Source: Flavobacteriales bacterium UBA4660
GTDB taxonomy: Bacteria > Bacteroidota > Bacteroidia > Flavobacteriales_D > Sanyastnellaceae
Length of the DNA stretch: 14,433 nt
Assembly: GCA_002405435.1 (NCBI GenBank)
Contig: DHLU01000082.1
Location: 1,824-16,256 of the forward strand
Reading direction: 5' to 3'
The notes under the pieces are model-generated. The model was not told the DNA's origin, did not search any database, and saw only the letters and a list, made by a program, of their open reading frames with translations. This document shows, one piece after another, positions 7,370 through 13,655 of the stretch; the first letter of the stretch is position 1, and every line of letters starts with the position of its first letter. A program made the position numbers and the translations under genes.

Positions 7370-7574
7370 GGTTTTTCTTTCTCAGGTCATGAATCTTTTT
7401 TCCACCATAAATAGCACCGGCGGCTAGCAGAAAGGTAGCGCCTCCGTCAATGGGGCATACAGGACCAAAGGGCTGACCACAGGGCGGGCCTCCCCCGGCC
7501 GGGGGTTGGGCGAGCAGCAGCAGCGGCGTGGCCCACGCGGCCATCACCAGCATAATCCGGAGTACATGTGACAT
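7359..7574 (-). CDS. Short exported protein with PID-CTERM-like sorting tail
   Basis: 71 aa. Residues 1-22 are a signal peptide ending LLLLA before Gln23. Next is a very short Pro/Gly-rich segment with Cys32 and Cys40. The C-terminus is a tripartite sorting signal: the PIDGG motif (41-45), a hydrophobic helix (46-57) and a basic end (KK 59-60, RKK 65-67). That layout matches the PID-CTERM tails I know from small Bacteroidota proteins and is the expected substrate of the exosortase encoded directly downstream, whose start overlaps this gene by 11 bases. After both cuts only about 18-22 residues would remain outside. The ATG at 7574 follows a promoter by a leader of roughly 40 bases; an in-frame ATG at 7616 would give an almost leaderless mRNA and a 14-residue longer n-region, so it is less likely. 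The function of the processed peptide is unknown. Confidence 0.85.
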   Translation of the reverse strand: MSHVLRIMLVMAAWATPLLLLAQPPAGGGPPCGQPFGPVCPIDGGATFLLAAGAIYGGKKIHDLRKKNLGR

Positions 7575-7623
7575 AACAGGGTAGCGAGGATATTTTCGTG
7601 GGGTGGAAACGTCCATTCCGTGA

Positions 7624-7654
7624 CAAATGTAACCCACATTACGATGCGGCCAAA
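7624..7654 (-). promoter_or_regulatory. Bacteroidota sigma-ABfr-type promoter for the exosortase operon
   Basis: On the minus strand TTTG (7654-7651) is followed after 19 bases by TACATTTG (7631-7624). This matches the known Bacteroidota -33 TTTG and -7 TAnnTTTG boxes with good spacing. Transcription would start near 7617-7619, about 43 bases before the ATG at 7574. Confidence 0.75.
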
Positions 7655-7761
7655 TGAAAAGTTTCCGCAGGTTGCTAACCACGGCGCAGCGCACAACCCC
7701 CTTTCGCCACCTGTTGCCTGGTGTGTTGCCGGTTGGTGCCACCGCCGCCACATCATCCGCC

Positions 7762-7769
7762 TATATTTG
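7762..7769 (+). promoter_or_regulatory. Likely -7 box of the Wzc-type kinase gene
   Basis: TATATTTG matches the Bacteroidota -7 consensus TAnnTTTG and lies 17 bases before the ATG at 7787. The nearest upstream TTG (7733-7735) is about 26 bases away, longer than the usual spacing, so the -33 element is weak or absent. The implied leader is very short. Confidence 0.5.
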
Positions 7770-7786
7770 CCGCACTTAGCCCACCC

Positions 7787-10237
7787 ATGGCCGAATCTAA
7801 ATCCAGTTTCATAGATGCCGAAGACCTGCGGCCTATCCTGAAGTTTGTCGGGAAGAACTGGTTTCTCATTATCCTGTTCCCCGTTCTCGGCGCCCTGGCA
7901 GCCCTGCTTCTCACCCACCGGATGCCAGACATCTTTGCGGCCAAAACGGAAATTCTGCTGAAATCATCCGAGACCTATGACTACCAAAGTCAGATTTACA
8001 ACAACCTCGGCTACTACTCCCTGCTAGCCGATGTTACCAACCAGAAGCGCGTAATCTCGTCTTACGACCTGATCGCCAAGTCACTCGCTAAACTCGATTT
8101 TTCTACCTCGTACTACATCGTCGGTCGGGTGCGCACCGAGCAGAAACCTTCGCTGAAACTTATCTCGGTGGATTGCCAGCTCAACAACGATGCCCTCTAC
8201 GAACAGCCCATTGACATCAAGATACTCGACACACGCGTTTTTACCATCACCTACAACATCGGCACCAAACAGATCTCCAGAAAGTGTCAGTTTGGTGTGC
8301 CGGTGGACGACACCAATTTCAGCAACCTCATTGTCACCAACAACGATGTAACCGAAAGCAATCTCGCATCAGTGCGAGAAGCCAACTACCAATTTAAAAA
8401 ACACAAGCGCGAAAACCTGATCAAGAAATACAAGGCCAACCTTTCGGTAACCAACGTGGAGTATACCAGCATCCTCACGTTGAGTTGCAACGACGAACTG
8501 TCAGAGCGCGCCAAGCAATTTCTCGATACGCTGGCTCGGGTATATATCGACTATACACTGGAAGCTCAGATCAACGTCAATGAAAACACACAGACCTACA
8601 TTGACCGGCAACTCGCAGAAATCACGCTGATTATCGACTCGCTGGAGCGGCAGATTGAGCTGTTTAAGGATACCCGAAAAATACTCGACCTGAGTAAGGA
8701 ACAGGAAGCGGCATTTCAAAACCTGACCAATGCAGAGGTGGAAAAAGGCCGGCTTGACCTGCGTATGCAGGCGATTGCAGCCCTGGAGGAATTTCTCAGG
8801 GAAGAAAAAGACCAGGCCGCTTTACCGCCGATGAATTACCTGGAGGAAGATGACCTTACACTGCGCCAGCAGGTCAATGAGCTCTACAGGAAAAATCTCG
8901 AGCGGTCACAGCGTCTGATAGACCTGAATGAAAACGCAAACGAAATTGTAAAGATTGACTCGCTTATACGCGACATTCGGTATGGCATTTTCAAATATAC
9001 CCGCGATACCAAGGTGGCCATCTCCAGCCGCATCAGCGACCTGAAGGGACAAATTGGTGTGCTGGAGCAGAAGCTCGCGGGTATTCCGAAATTTGAACGT
9101 GACCTGTTGGGCATTGACCGCAAGCTGGCGGTCAATGAGAGCCTCTATACCTTCCTGCTGGAAAAGAAAGCGAATACGGTAATCGCCCGTGCCGCCATCA
9201 TACCTCAGACCAGTGTGATTGAGGCGGCACGCAGCATGGGCGTTGTGGGCCCCAACAAACAAAAAACGATTTATCTCACCATTGCCGCCGGTATTTTTCT
9301 GGCTCTTATTGTTGGACTCATTCGCCTGATATTCTTCGAGCGGATCGAAAACACCCGCGAGCTAAAATCAATGACCAAACTGCCCATCATCGGGGGCATA
9401 CCCAACTATGCGGATTCCGATGAAAAGCCCATCGCCATCGTGGCGAGTTCGCGCAGTAATGTGTCAGAAGCCTTCCGCACGATACGCACCAACCTGCAGT
9501 ATATGCTGAGCGGCGACGGCAGCAAAACCCTACTGGTTACTTCTCTGCATCCCGGTGAAGGAAAGACGTTTACCTCCAGTAACCTCGCTGCTGTACTTGC
9601 CAAGGCCGGCAAGCGCGTGCTGCTTGTTGACTTTGACTTGCATAAACCCAAGGTGCACAAAACCTTCGGGCTTGAAAACGTCAGCGGTGTTTCCAGCTAC
9701 CTCATCGGAAGAACTCATTTCAGCGACAGCATCATCGCTTCGCAGATCGAAAACCTCGACATCATCACCGCAGGCCCCGTGCCGCCCAATGCATCTGAGC
9801 TCATTCTCAGCGAACGTGTAGACGCCCTGCTGGCCGACCTGAAAAAGTTCTACGATTTCATCATTGTCGATACACCCCCGCTGATGCTCATCAGCGACTC
9901 GCTGGTGCTGCTGTCGAAGGTCGATACAGGAATTTTCGTGCTCAACACGGAGAAGGCCACCAAACAAGGTGTCAGGTACCTTGAAGATGTGATGACCCAG
10001 AATAACCTGCGCAACATCGGCCTGCTGATGAACAACATCAAGCAGCAGCGCTGGAAGTATTACTACGGCAAGTATGCCTACCGCTATGGCTATGGTTACG
10101 GGTATGGGTACGGCTATGGCTACGGATATGGGTACGGATATGGCGGCTACGGAGATGGCTACGGAGAAGATGAAAAGGAAAACCGGCCCAGAAAAAGGAG
10201 AAGAAAATCAGGCGGCGGTTCGTATTCCGAAAGCTGA
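7787..10237 (+). CDS. wzc: Polysaccharide co-polymerase fused to tyrosine kinase (Wzz/Wzc family)
   Basis: 816 aa inner-membrane protein that controls export and chain length of a surface polysaccharide. A first membrane segment (about 23-43) belongs to the Wzz domain. A long periplasmic part has coiled coils (about 265-350 and 405-440) and a GNVR-type segment (PKFERDLLGIDRKLAVNESL). The second membrane segment (about 494-518) leads to a cytosolic BY-kinase domain with Walker A (PGEGKT 589-594), Walker A' (DFDLHKP 615-621) and Walker B (FIIVDTPP, Asp695). The tail (758-792) has 17 Tyr, including nine Gly-Tyr pairs, and then a basic end with RKRRRK. Tail tyrosines are the autophosphorylation sites in this family. 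The start at 7787 (MAESKSSF) is chosen because the longer frame from 7721 runs through the TATATTTG box and adds a Pro-rich, non-homologous stretch. It is the first gene of the rightward glycan cluster. Confidence 0.95.
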   Translation: MAESKSSFIDAEDLRPILKFVGKNWFLIILFPVLGALAALLLTHRMPDIFAAKTEILLKSSETYDYQSQIYNNLGYYSLLADVTNQKRVISSYDLIAKSLAKLDFSTSYYIVGRVRTEQKPSLKLISVDCQLNNDALYEQPIDIKILDTRVFTITYNIGTKQISRKCQFGVPVDDTNFSNLIVTNNDVTESNLASVREANYQFKKHKRENLIKKYKANLSVTNVEYTSILTLSCNDELSERAKQFLDTLARVYIDYTLEAQINVNENTQTYIDRQLAEITLIIDSLERQIELFKDTRKILDLSKEQEAAFQNLTNAEVEKGRLDLRMQAIAALEEFLREEKDQAALPPMNYLEEDDLTLRQQVNELYRKNLERSQRLIDLNENANEIVKIDSLIRDIRYGIFKYTRDTKVAISSRISDLKGQIGVLEQKLAGIPKFERDLLGIDRKLAVNESLYTFLLEKKANTVIARAAIIPQTSVIEAARSMGVVGPNKQKTIYLTIAAGIFLALIVGLIRLIFFERIENTRELKSMTKLPIIGGIPNYADSDEKPIAIVASSRSNVSEAFRTIRTNLQYMLSGDGSKTLLVTSLHPGEGKTFTSSNLAAVLAKAGKRVLLVDFDLHKPKVHKTFGLENVSGVSSYLIGRTHFSDSIIASQIENLDIITAGPVPPNASELILSERVDALLADLKKFYDFIIVDTPPLMLISDSLVLLSKVDTGIFVLNTEKATKQGVRYLEDVMTQNNLRNIGLLMNNIKQQRWKYYYGKYAYRYGYGYGYGYGYGYGYGYGYGGYGDGYGEDEKENRPRKRRRKSGGGSYSES
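10085..10141 (+). repeat. Tandem GGN-TAY hexamer repeat encoding the Gly-Tyr tail
   Basis: After a first Tyr codon, nine consecutive Gly-Tyr codon pairs occur, with synonymous third-base variation (ggc/ggt/ggg/gga and tat/tac). Loss or gain of a six-base unit keeps the frame and would change the number of phosphorylatable Tyr residues. The codon variation argues that the array is maintained at protein level and is not freshly slipped. Confidence 0.85.
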
Positions 10238-10303
10238 TACACCATTCACCCGGGGTACTTGATAAGTCGTCCATTCAGCCCTTCAGGCCAGCACGACTGC
10301 CGG

Positions 10304-10311
10304 TATCTTTG
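10304..10311 (+). promoter_or_regulatory. Candidate -7 box upstream of the glycosyltransferase operon
   Basis: TATCTTTG fits TAnnTTTG and lies 46 bases before the ATG at 10357, in the 119-base gap after the kinase gene. No TTTG or TTG is seen at the expected -33 distance. The downstream genes may instead be read through from the kinase promoter. Confidence 0.35.
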
Positions 10312-10356
10312 GCACGCTAAGATTAGTCCCAGCAGGCAGCTGGTAATTACAGGTCT

Positions 10357-11001
10357 ATGGTTTCCCTCATCATAACCACCTACAATTATGCGCACTTTGT
10401 TGAGCGCGCACTCCGCAGTGCGCTCGAGCAATCGCTTCCGCGCGAGCAGTTTGAAGTAGTTGTCATCGACGATGCCAGCACCGATTCGACACCGAAGGTT
10501 CTTGAAAATTTTTCTCAGGACTGCCGTGTGTTCAGGCTCGACGAAAACCGCGGCCTGGCCGCTGCCCGCAATGTCGGTGTGGAAAAAGCCCGCGGCCAGT
10601 TTATCGTATTTCTCGATGCCGATGATTATATCCACCGCGACCTGCTCAAGGTGCAGAAACTTTTTCTGGAAGAAAACAACAGCATCGATGCTGTCAGCAC
10701 AGATTACTGGCTGGTAGATGAGCGCGGGCAGCACCTGCAGCACATCAGTGCAGCAGAACACCCCATTGCCTGCGGCATCATGTTCAGAAAAGATTTTCTG
10801 CACCACATAGGCCTCTACGATGAAAGCTTCAGGGCCCGGGAAGAGGAAGACCTGCGGATACGCTGGGCGAAACTCTACAATATACACAACCTGATCATTC
10901 CGCTTTACCGCTACAGAATGCACGAAAGTAACCTCACCAAGAATGAGGCTGAAATGAAGAAATACGCCACGCACCTCACCCGCAAGCACCGCCATGAATA
11001 A
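10357..11001 (+). CDS. Family 2 glycosyltransferase
   Basis: 214 aa, GT-A fold. The N-terminus MVSLIITTYNYAHFVERAL, VVIDDASTDST (35-45, nucleotide-binding Asp38/Asp39) and the metal-binding FLDADD (85-90) are typical GT2 signatures. EEED before LRIRWAK near residue 165 is the usual acceptor-side catalytic acid region. It is shorter than most GT2 enzymes and has no membrane segment, so it should be a cytosolic or peripheral enzyme adding one sugar to a lipid-linked glycan, or a modifying transferase. Donor and acceptor cannot be read from sequence. The stop overlaps the next start by 8 bases (ATGAATAA), so this is the first gene of a coupled set. It belongs with the preceding Wzc in polysaccharide synthesis. 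Confidence 0.93.
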   Translation: MVSLIITTYNYAHFVERALRSALEQSLPREQFEVVVIDDASTDSTPKVLENFSQDCRVFRLDENRGLAAARNVGVEKARGQFIVFLDADDYIHRDLLKVQKLFLEENNSIDAVSTDYWLVDERGQHLQHISAAEHPIACGIMFRKDFLHHIGLYDESFRAREEEDLRIRWAKLYNIHNLIIPLYRYRMHESNLTKNEAEMKKYATHLTRKHRHE

Positions 11002-11542
11002 TGAGCGCCTGCCCCAAGGAAACCTGGTGTCGCTGCGGTATGCCAGCCCCGATGATGCCACGGCGGAATACCTCAGCTGGCTGAACGACCCCGAAGTGGT
11101 TATGCACCTTGAAACCGTGCCCCAGCCCTACACCATGGTCATGCTGCAGCGTTACATTGCCGCTGCCCTCTCCGACAACAACAGTCACCTGTTTATGGTG
11201 TGCGAAAAAGTAACAGGCCGCCCCGTCGGCACCATGCGCGTGCACAATGTCAACGCGCAGCACGGCACGTGCAACATCGGCATCATGATCGGCGACCGCG
11301 CCAGTCGCGGGAAGGGCATGGGCACCGATGCGTACCAAACCGGAATCATGTTTGCCTTCGGGCAACTGGGAATGCGGAAGATCTGGGAGGCAGTGAATGC
11401 GCGCAACCTGGCTTCGCTGGCTATGTTTCGCAAACTGGGATTCCATGAAGAAGGCAGGTGGAAAGCACACGTGCGGACGGGCGATGGCTACGATGACAAA
11501 ATTCTACTTTCCCTTTTCTCCCGCGAAGCAGGTACTGCATGA
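10994..11542 (+). CDS. GNAT-family N-acetyltransferase (RimJ/RimL-like)
   Basis: 182 aa, one GNAT domain. The acetyl-CoA pyrophosphate loop is RGKGMG (105-110), preceded by the beta-4 strand NIGIMIGD (94-101) and followed by WEAVNARNLASLAMFRKLGF (131-150), the classical late GNAT motif. The N-terminus (LVSLRYASPDDATAEYLSWLND) is typical for the RimJ/RimL-like group. Within glycan clusters such enzymes acetylate an amino group of a nucleotide-linked amino sugar, as PseH does; that is the likely job here because an aminotransferase and a cytidylyltransferase follow. Protein N-acetylation cannot be excluded from sequence. It overlaps the upstream glycosyltransferase by 8 bases and the downstream gene by 4 (ATGA). 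Family call firm, substrate inferred. Confidence 0.9.
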   Translation: MNNERLPQGNLVSLRYASPDDATAEYLSWLNDPEVVMHLETVPQPYTMVMLQRYIAAALSDNNSHLFMVCEKVTGRPVGTMRVHNVNAQHGTCNIGIMIGDRASRGKGMGTDAYQTGIMFAFGQLGMRKIWEAVNARNLASLAMFRKLGFHEEGRWKAHVRTGDGYDDKILLSLFSREAGTA

Positions 11543-12306
11543 TTATACTGATTTTACAAGCGAGGATGGGCTCAGGAAGGTTGCCCGGTAAAGTGCTCAC
11601 ACCGGTGGCAGGCAAACCCGTGCTGCAGCACATCGTTGAGCGGCTCAACCGTTCGCGCTATGCGCTGCATACCGTGGTAGCCACCTCTTCGGCGGCCGCC
11701 GATGATGCCATTGAGAACTGGTGCCGGCACCATGGCATCACCTGCGTCAGGGGAAGCGAACAAGATGTGCTGTCGCGCTTCTATCTGGCTGCCTCCGCAT
11801 GCAATGCGCAACCGGATGATACCCTGGTGAGAATCTGCTGCGACAACCCGCTGCATTCGTGGAAGGTGCTCGATTTCGCGCTCGCTGAATTTTTCCGGCT
11901 GGGTGTAGACTACTTCTCCAACTCCAACCAGGAACCGCTCTTTCTCGAAGACGGTTTTGACGTGGAAGTAACAACCTTCGGTGCCCTGGCTGCCGCCCAC
12001 CATGAAGCCACCCTGGGAAGCGACCGCGAACATGTGATGCCCTATATCAAACGCTGCGGCCGCTTCAGGCTTGCCTGGCGGAAATACCACGCCGGTTATC
12101 ACCACAAACTTTCCGTTGACACACCTGAAGACCTCCGCGCCGTGGAAGAAATTTTCAGCCAGCTGTCTGCACTACCCGATTTTTCCATCGATGAGGTGGT
12201 AGATTTGCTCGAGAAAAACCCTGAAATCCGCCAGCTCAACGCCTCCAGTGAAATCAATGCAGGTTACCGCAAATCACTGGCCGAAGACAAGCCCGCCACG
12301 CCATGA
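11539..12306 (+). CDS. SpsF-like cytidylyltransferase (CMP-sugar synthetase superfamily)
   Basis: 255 aa. The N-terminal signature LQARMGSGRLPGK (6-18) is the nucleotide-binding loop of the acylneuraminate/Kdo cytidylyltransferase superfamily, in the form seen in spore-coat protein SpsF. GSEQDVLSRFYLAA and VRICCDNPL fit the second conserved block (VRI..D.PL). These enzymes activate a sugar or sugar acid with CTP; SpsF-like members in surface-glycan clusters are poorly characterised. ATG overlaps the GNAT stop as ATGA, and its own stop overlaps the aminotransferase start by 4 bases. A sialic-acid-type synthase (NeuB/PseI) is not seen in the window, so the substrate is not necessarily a nonulosonic acid. 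No sign of truncation. Confidence 0.88.
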   Translation: MIILILQARMGSGRLPGKVLTPVAGKPVLQHIVERLNRSRYALHTVVATSSAAADDAIENWCRHHGITCVRGSEQDVLSRFYLAASACNAQPDDTLVRICCDNPLHSWKVLDFALAEFFRLGVDYFSNSNQEPLFLEDGFDVEVTTFGALAAAHHEATLGSDREHVMPYIKRCGRFRLAWRKYHAGYHHKLSVDTPEDLRAVEEIFSQLSALPDFSIDEVVDLLEKNPEIRQLNASSEINAGYRKSLAEDKPATP

Positions 12307-13646
12307 CCACCGTTCATCTTCCGGATATCACTTCCTTTGAAAAAAGTGACGAGTACCGACGCGTCATTCACCGGCTCATACCGGGCGGTGCCCACACCTA
12401 CAGCAAGGGAGACGACCAGTTTCCCGAGCGCTCACCGGCAGCCATTACCCACGGCAAAGGGGCCTATTGCTGGGATGTCGACGGCAACAAGTTTCTTGAC
12501 ACCCTGATGGGTCTCACCTCCGTATCGCTGGGCCATGCCTACGAACCTGTGCTCCGCCGCGTGCGCGAAGAGCTGGATAAAGGTGTGAATTTTTCACGGC
12601 CGTCTGTGATTGAGCGGGTGATGGCAGAAAAATTCCTTTCTCTCGTGCCGCAGCACGACATGATCAAGTTTGCCAAAAACGGAAGCGTGTGCACTACCGC
12701 CGCTGTCAAACTCGCGCGCGCTTATACCGGACGTATGCTCGTGGCAAGACCGGCAGAACATCCTTTCTACTCTTATGACGACTGGTTTATCGGCAGCACA
12801 GCCTGTGATTTCGGCGTGCCGGAAACAACCAAAAATCTCACGGTTACCTACCGCGAAGATTCTCTTGAAGACCTGGAAAGACTTTTCAGTGAATTTCCCG
12901 GTCAGATTGCGTGCATCATCAGTGAGCCGGAGAAGTGGAACGAACTGCAGCCCGATTTTTATCAGCAGGCCATTGACCTCGCACACAGGCATGGTACGCT
13001 GTGGATCATGGACGAGATGATCACCGGATTCAAAACCGGAATGCCCGGCTCCATCGCGCGGTTCAATGCATCGCCCGATATGGCCACCTGGGGCAAGGGC
13101 ATCGCCAACGGCTTTTCATTCTGCGCCCTCACCGGCAAGCGGGAAATCATGGAATATGGCGGCATCAAACGCACAGGTGAAACGAAAGTCTTTCTGGTAT
13201 CCACTACACACGGCGGCGAAACCCATGCCATAGCGGCCGGACTGGCTACCATAGCCGTTTTCGAAAACGAGCCCGTTATCACACACAACCATGCCATCGG
13301 CGATTATTTTCTGCGCGGAATCAAACAGGTAATTGACCACCGCCACCTGCATGACTCGATAAGAATCACCGGCTTCAACTGGAGTTCGGGCATCGTCATT
13401 AAAAACCGCAATGGTGTGGCAGACATGGGTCTGCGGACCCTCTTTATGCAGGAAATGATTCGGCGCGGCGTGCTCTACCAGGGCATTCTTTCGCCCTGTT
13501 ATTCGCACACCTTCGATGACATGGACCTCATGATTGCAGCCTTCGATGAAAGCTGCGCCGTATTGGAAAAAGGCCTCACCGACGGTTATGCCGGCTACCT
13601 GCAAGGATCGCAGGTTATTCAACCCGTTTTCAGAAAATTCAACTGA
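12303..13646 (+). CDS. Class III PLP aminotransferase, glutamate-1-semialdehyde aminomutase-like
   Basis: 447 aa, fold type I. IPGGAHTYSKGDDQFPERSP and GAYCWDVDGNKFLDTLMG at the N-terminus resemble HemL. The phosphate-binding region reads KNGSVCTTAAVKLARAYTGR, similar to SGTEA..AIRLARGYTGR of HemL but with the SGTEA core changed. Asp237 (IMDEMITGF) should bind the PLP ring nitrogen and Lys265 (ATWGKGIANG) should form the Schiff base, so the enzyme looks active. Its place between a CMP-sugar-type synthetase and a PhyH dioxygenase in a glycan cluster argues against tetrapyrrole synthesis and for amination, or amino-group shift, of a sugar-like precursor. Start overlaps the previous gene by 4 bases. 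The class III family is firm; the substrate is inferred. An alternative is amino-acid decoration of a glycan. Confidence 0.92.
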   Translation: MTTVHLPDITSFEKSDEYRRVIHRLIPGGAHTYSKGDDQFPERSPAAITHGKGAYCWDVDGNKFLDTLMGLTSVSLGHAYEPVLRRVREELDKGVNFSRPSVIERVMAEKFLSLVPQHDMIKFAKNGSVCTTAAVKLARAYTGRMLVARPAEHPFYSYDDWFIGSTACDFGVPETTKNLTVTYREDSLEDLERLFSEFPGQIACIISEPEKWNELQPDFYQQAIDLAHRHGTLWIMDEMITGFKTGMPGSIARFNASPDMATWGKGIANGFSFCALTGKREIMEYGGIKRTGETKVFLVSTTHGGETHAIAAGLATIAVFENEPVITHNHAIGDYFLRGIKQVIDHRHLHDSIRITGFNWSSGIVIKNRNGVADMGLRTLFMQEMIRRGVLYQGILSPCYSHTFDDMDLMIAAFDESCAVLEKGLTDGYAGYLQGSQVIQPVFRKFN

Positions 13647-13655
13647 GCATTTCCC

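Noticed and set aside
7359..7574. Lipoprotein reading of the small exported protein
   Set aside because: The first residue after the signal peptide is Gln, and no lipobox Cys follows the hydrophobic segment; the two Cys lie further on.
7721..7786. 22-residue N-terminal extension of the Wzc-type kinase
   Set aside because: It is Pro/His-rich, would be translated through the TATATTTG box, and the Wzz domain starts normally after the ATG at 7787.
10329..10343. CCAGC-AGGCA-GCTGG hairpin before the glycosyltransferase as terminator
   Set aside because: The stem is only five base pairs and no T run follows on either strand.
10246..11061. 271-codon minus-strand frame opposite the glycosyltransferase
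   Set aside because: The plus strand carries a clear GT2 enzyme with DDASTD and DADD motifs; the antisense frame has no domain.
12303..13646. A true hemL (tetrapyrrole) gene
   Set aside because: The glycan-cluster context and the altered SGTEA-equivalent segment argue against the housekeeping enzyme, although the fold and Lys/Asp residues agree.
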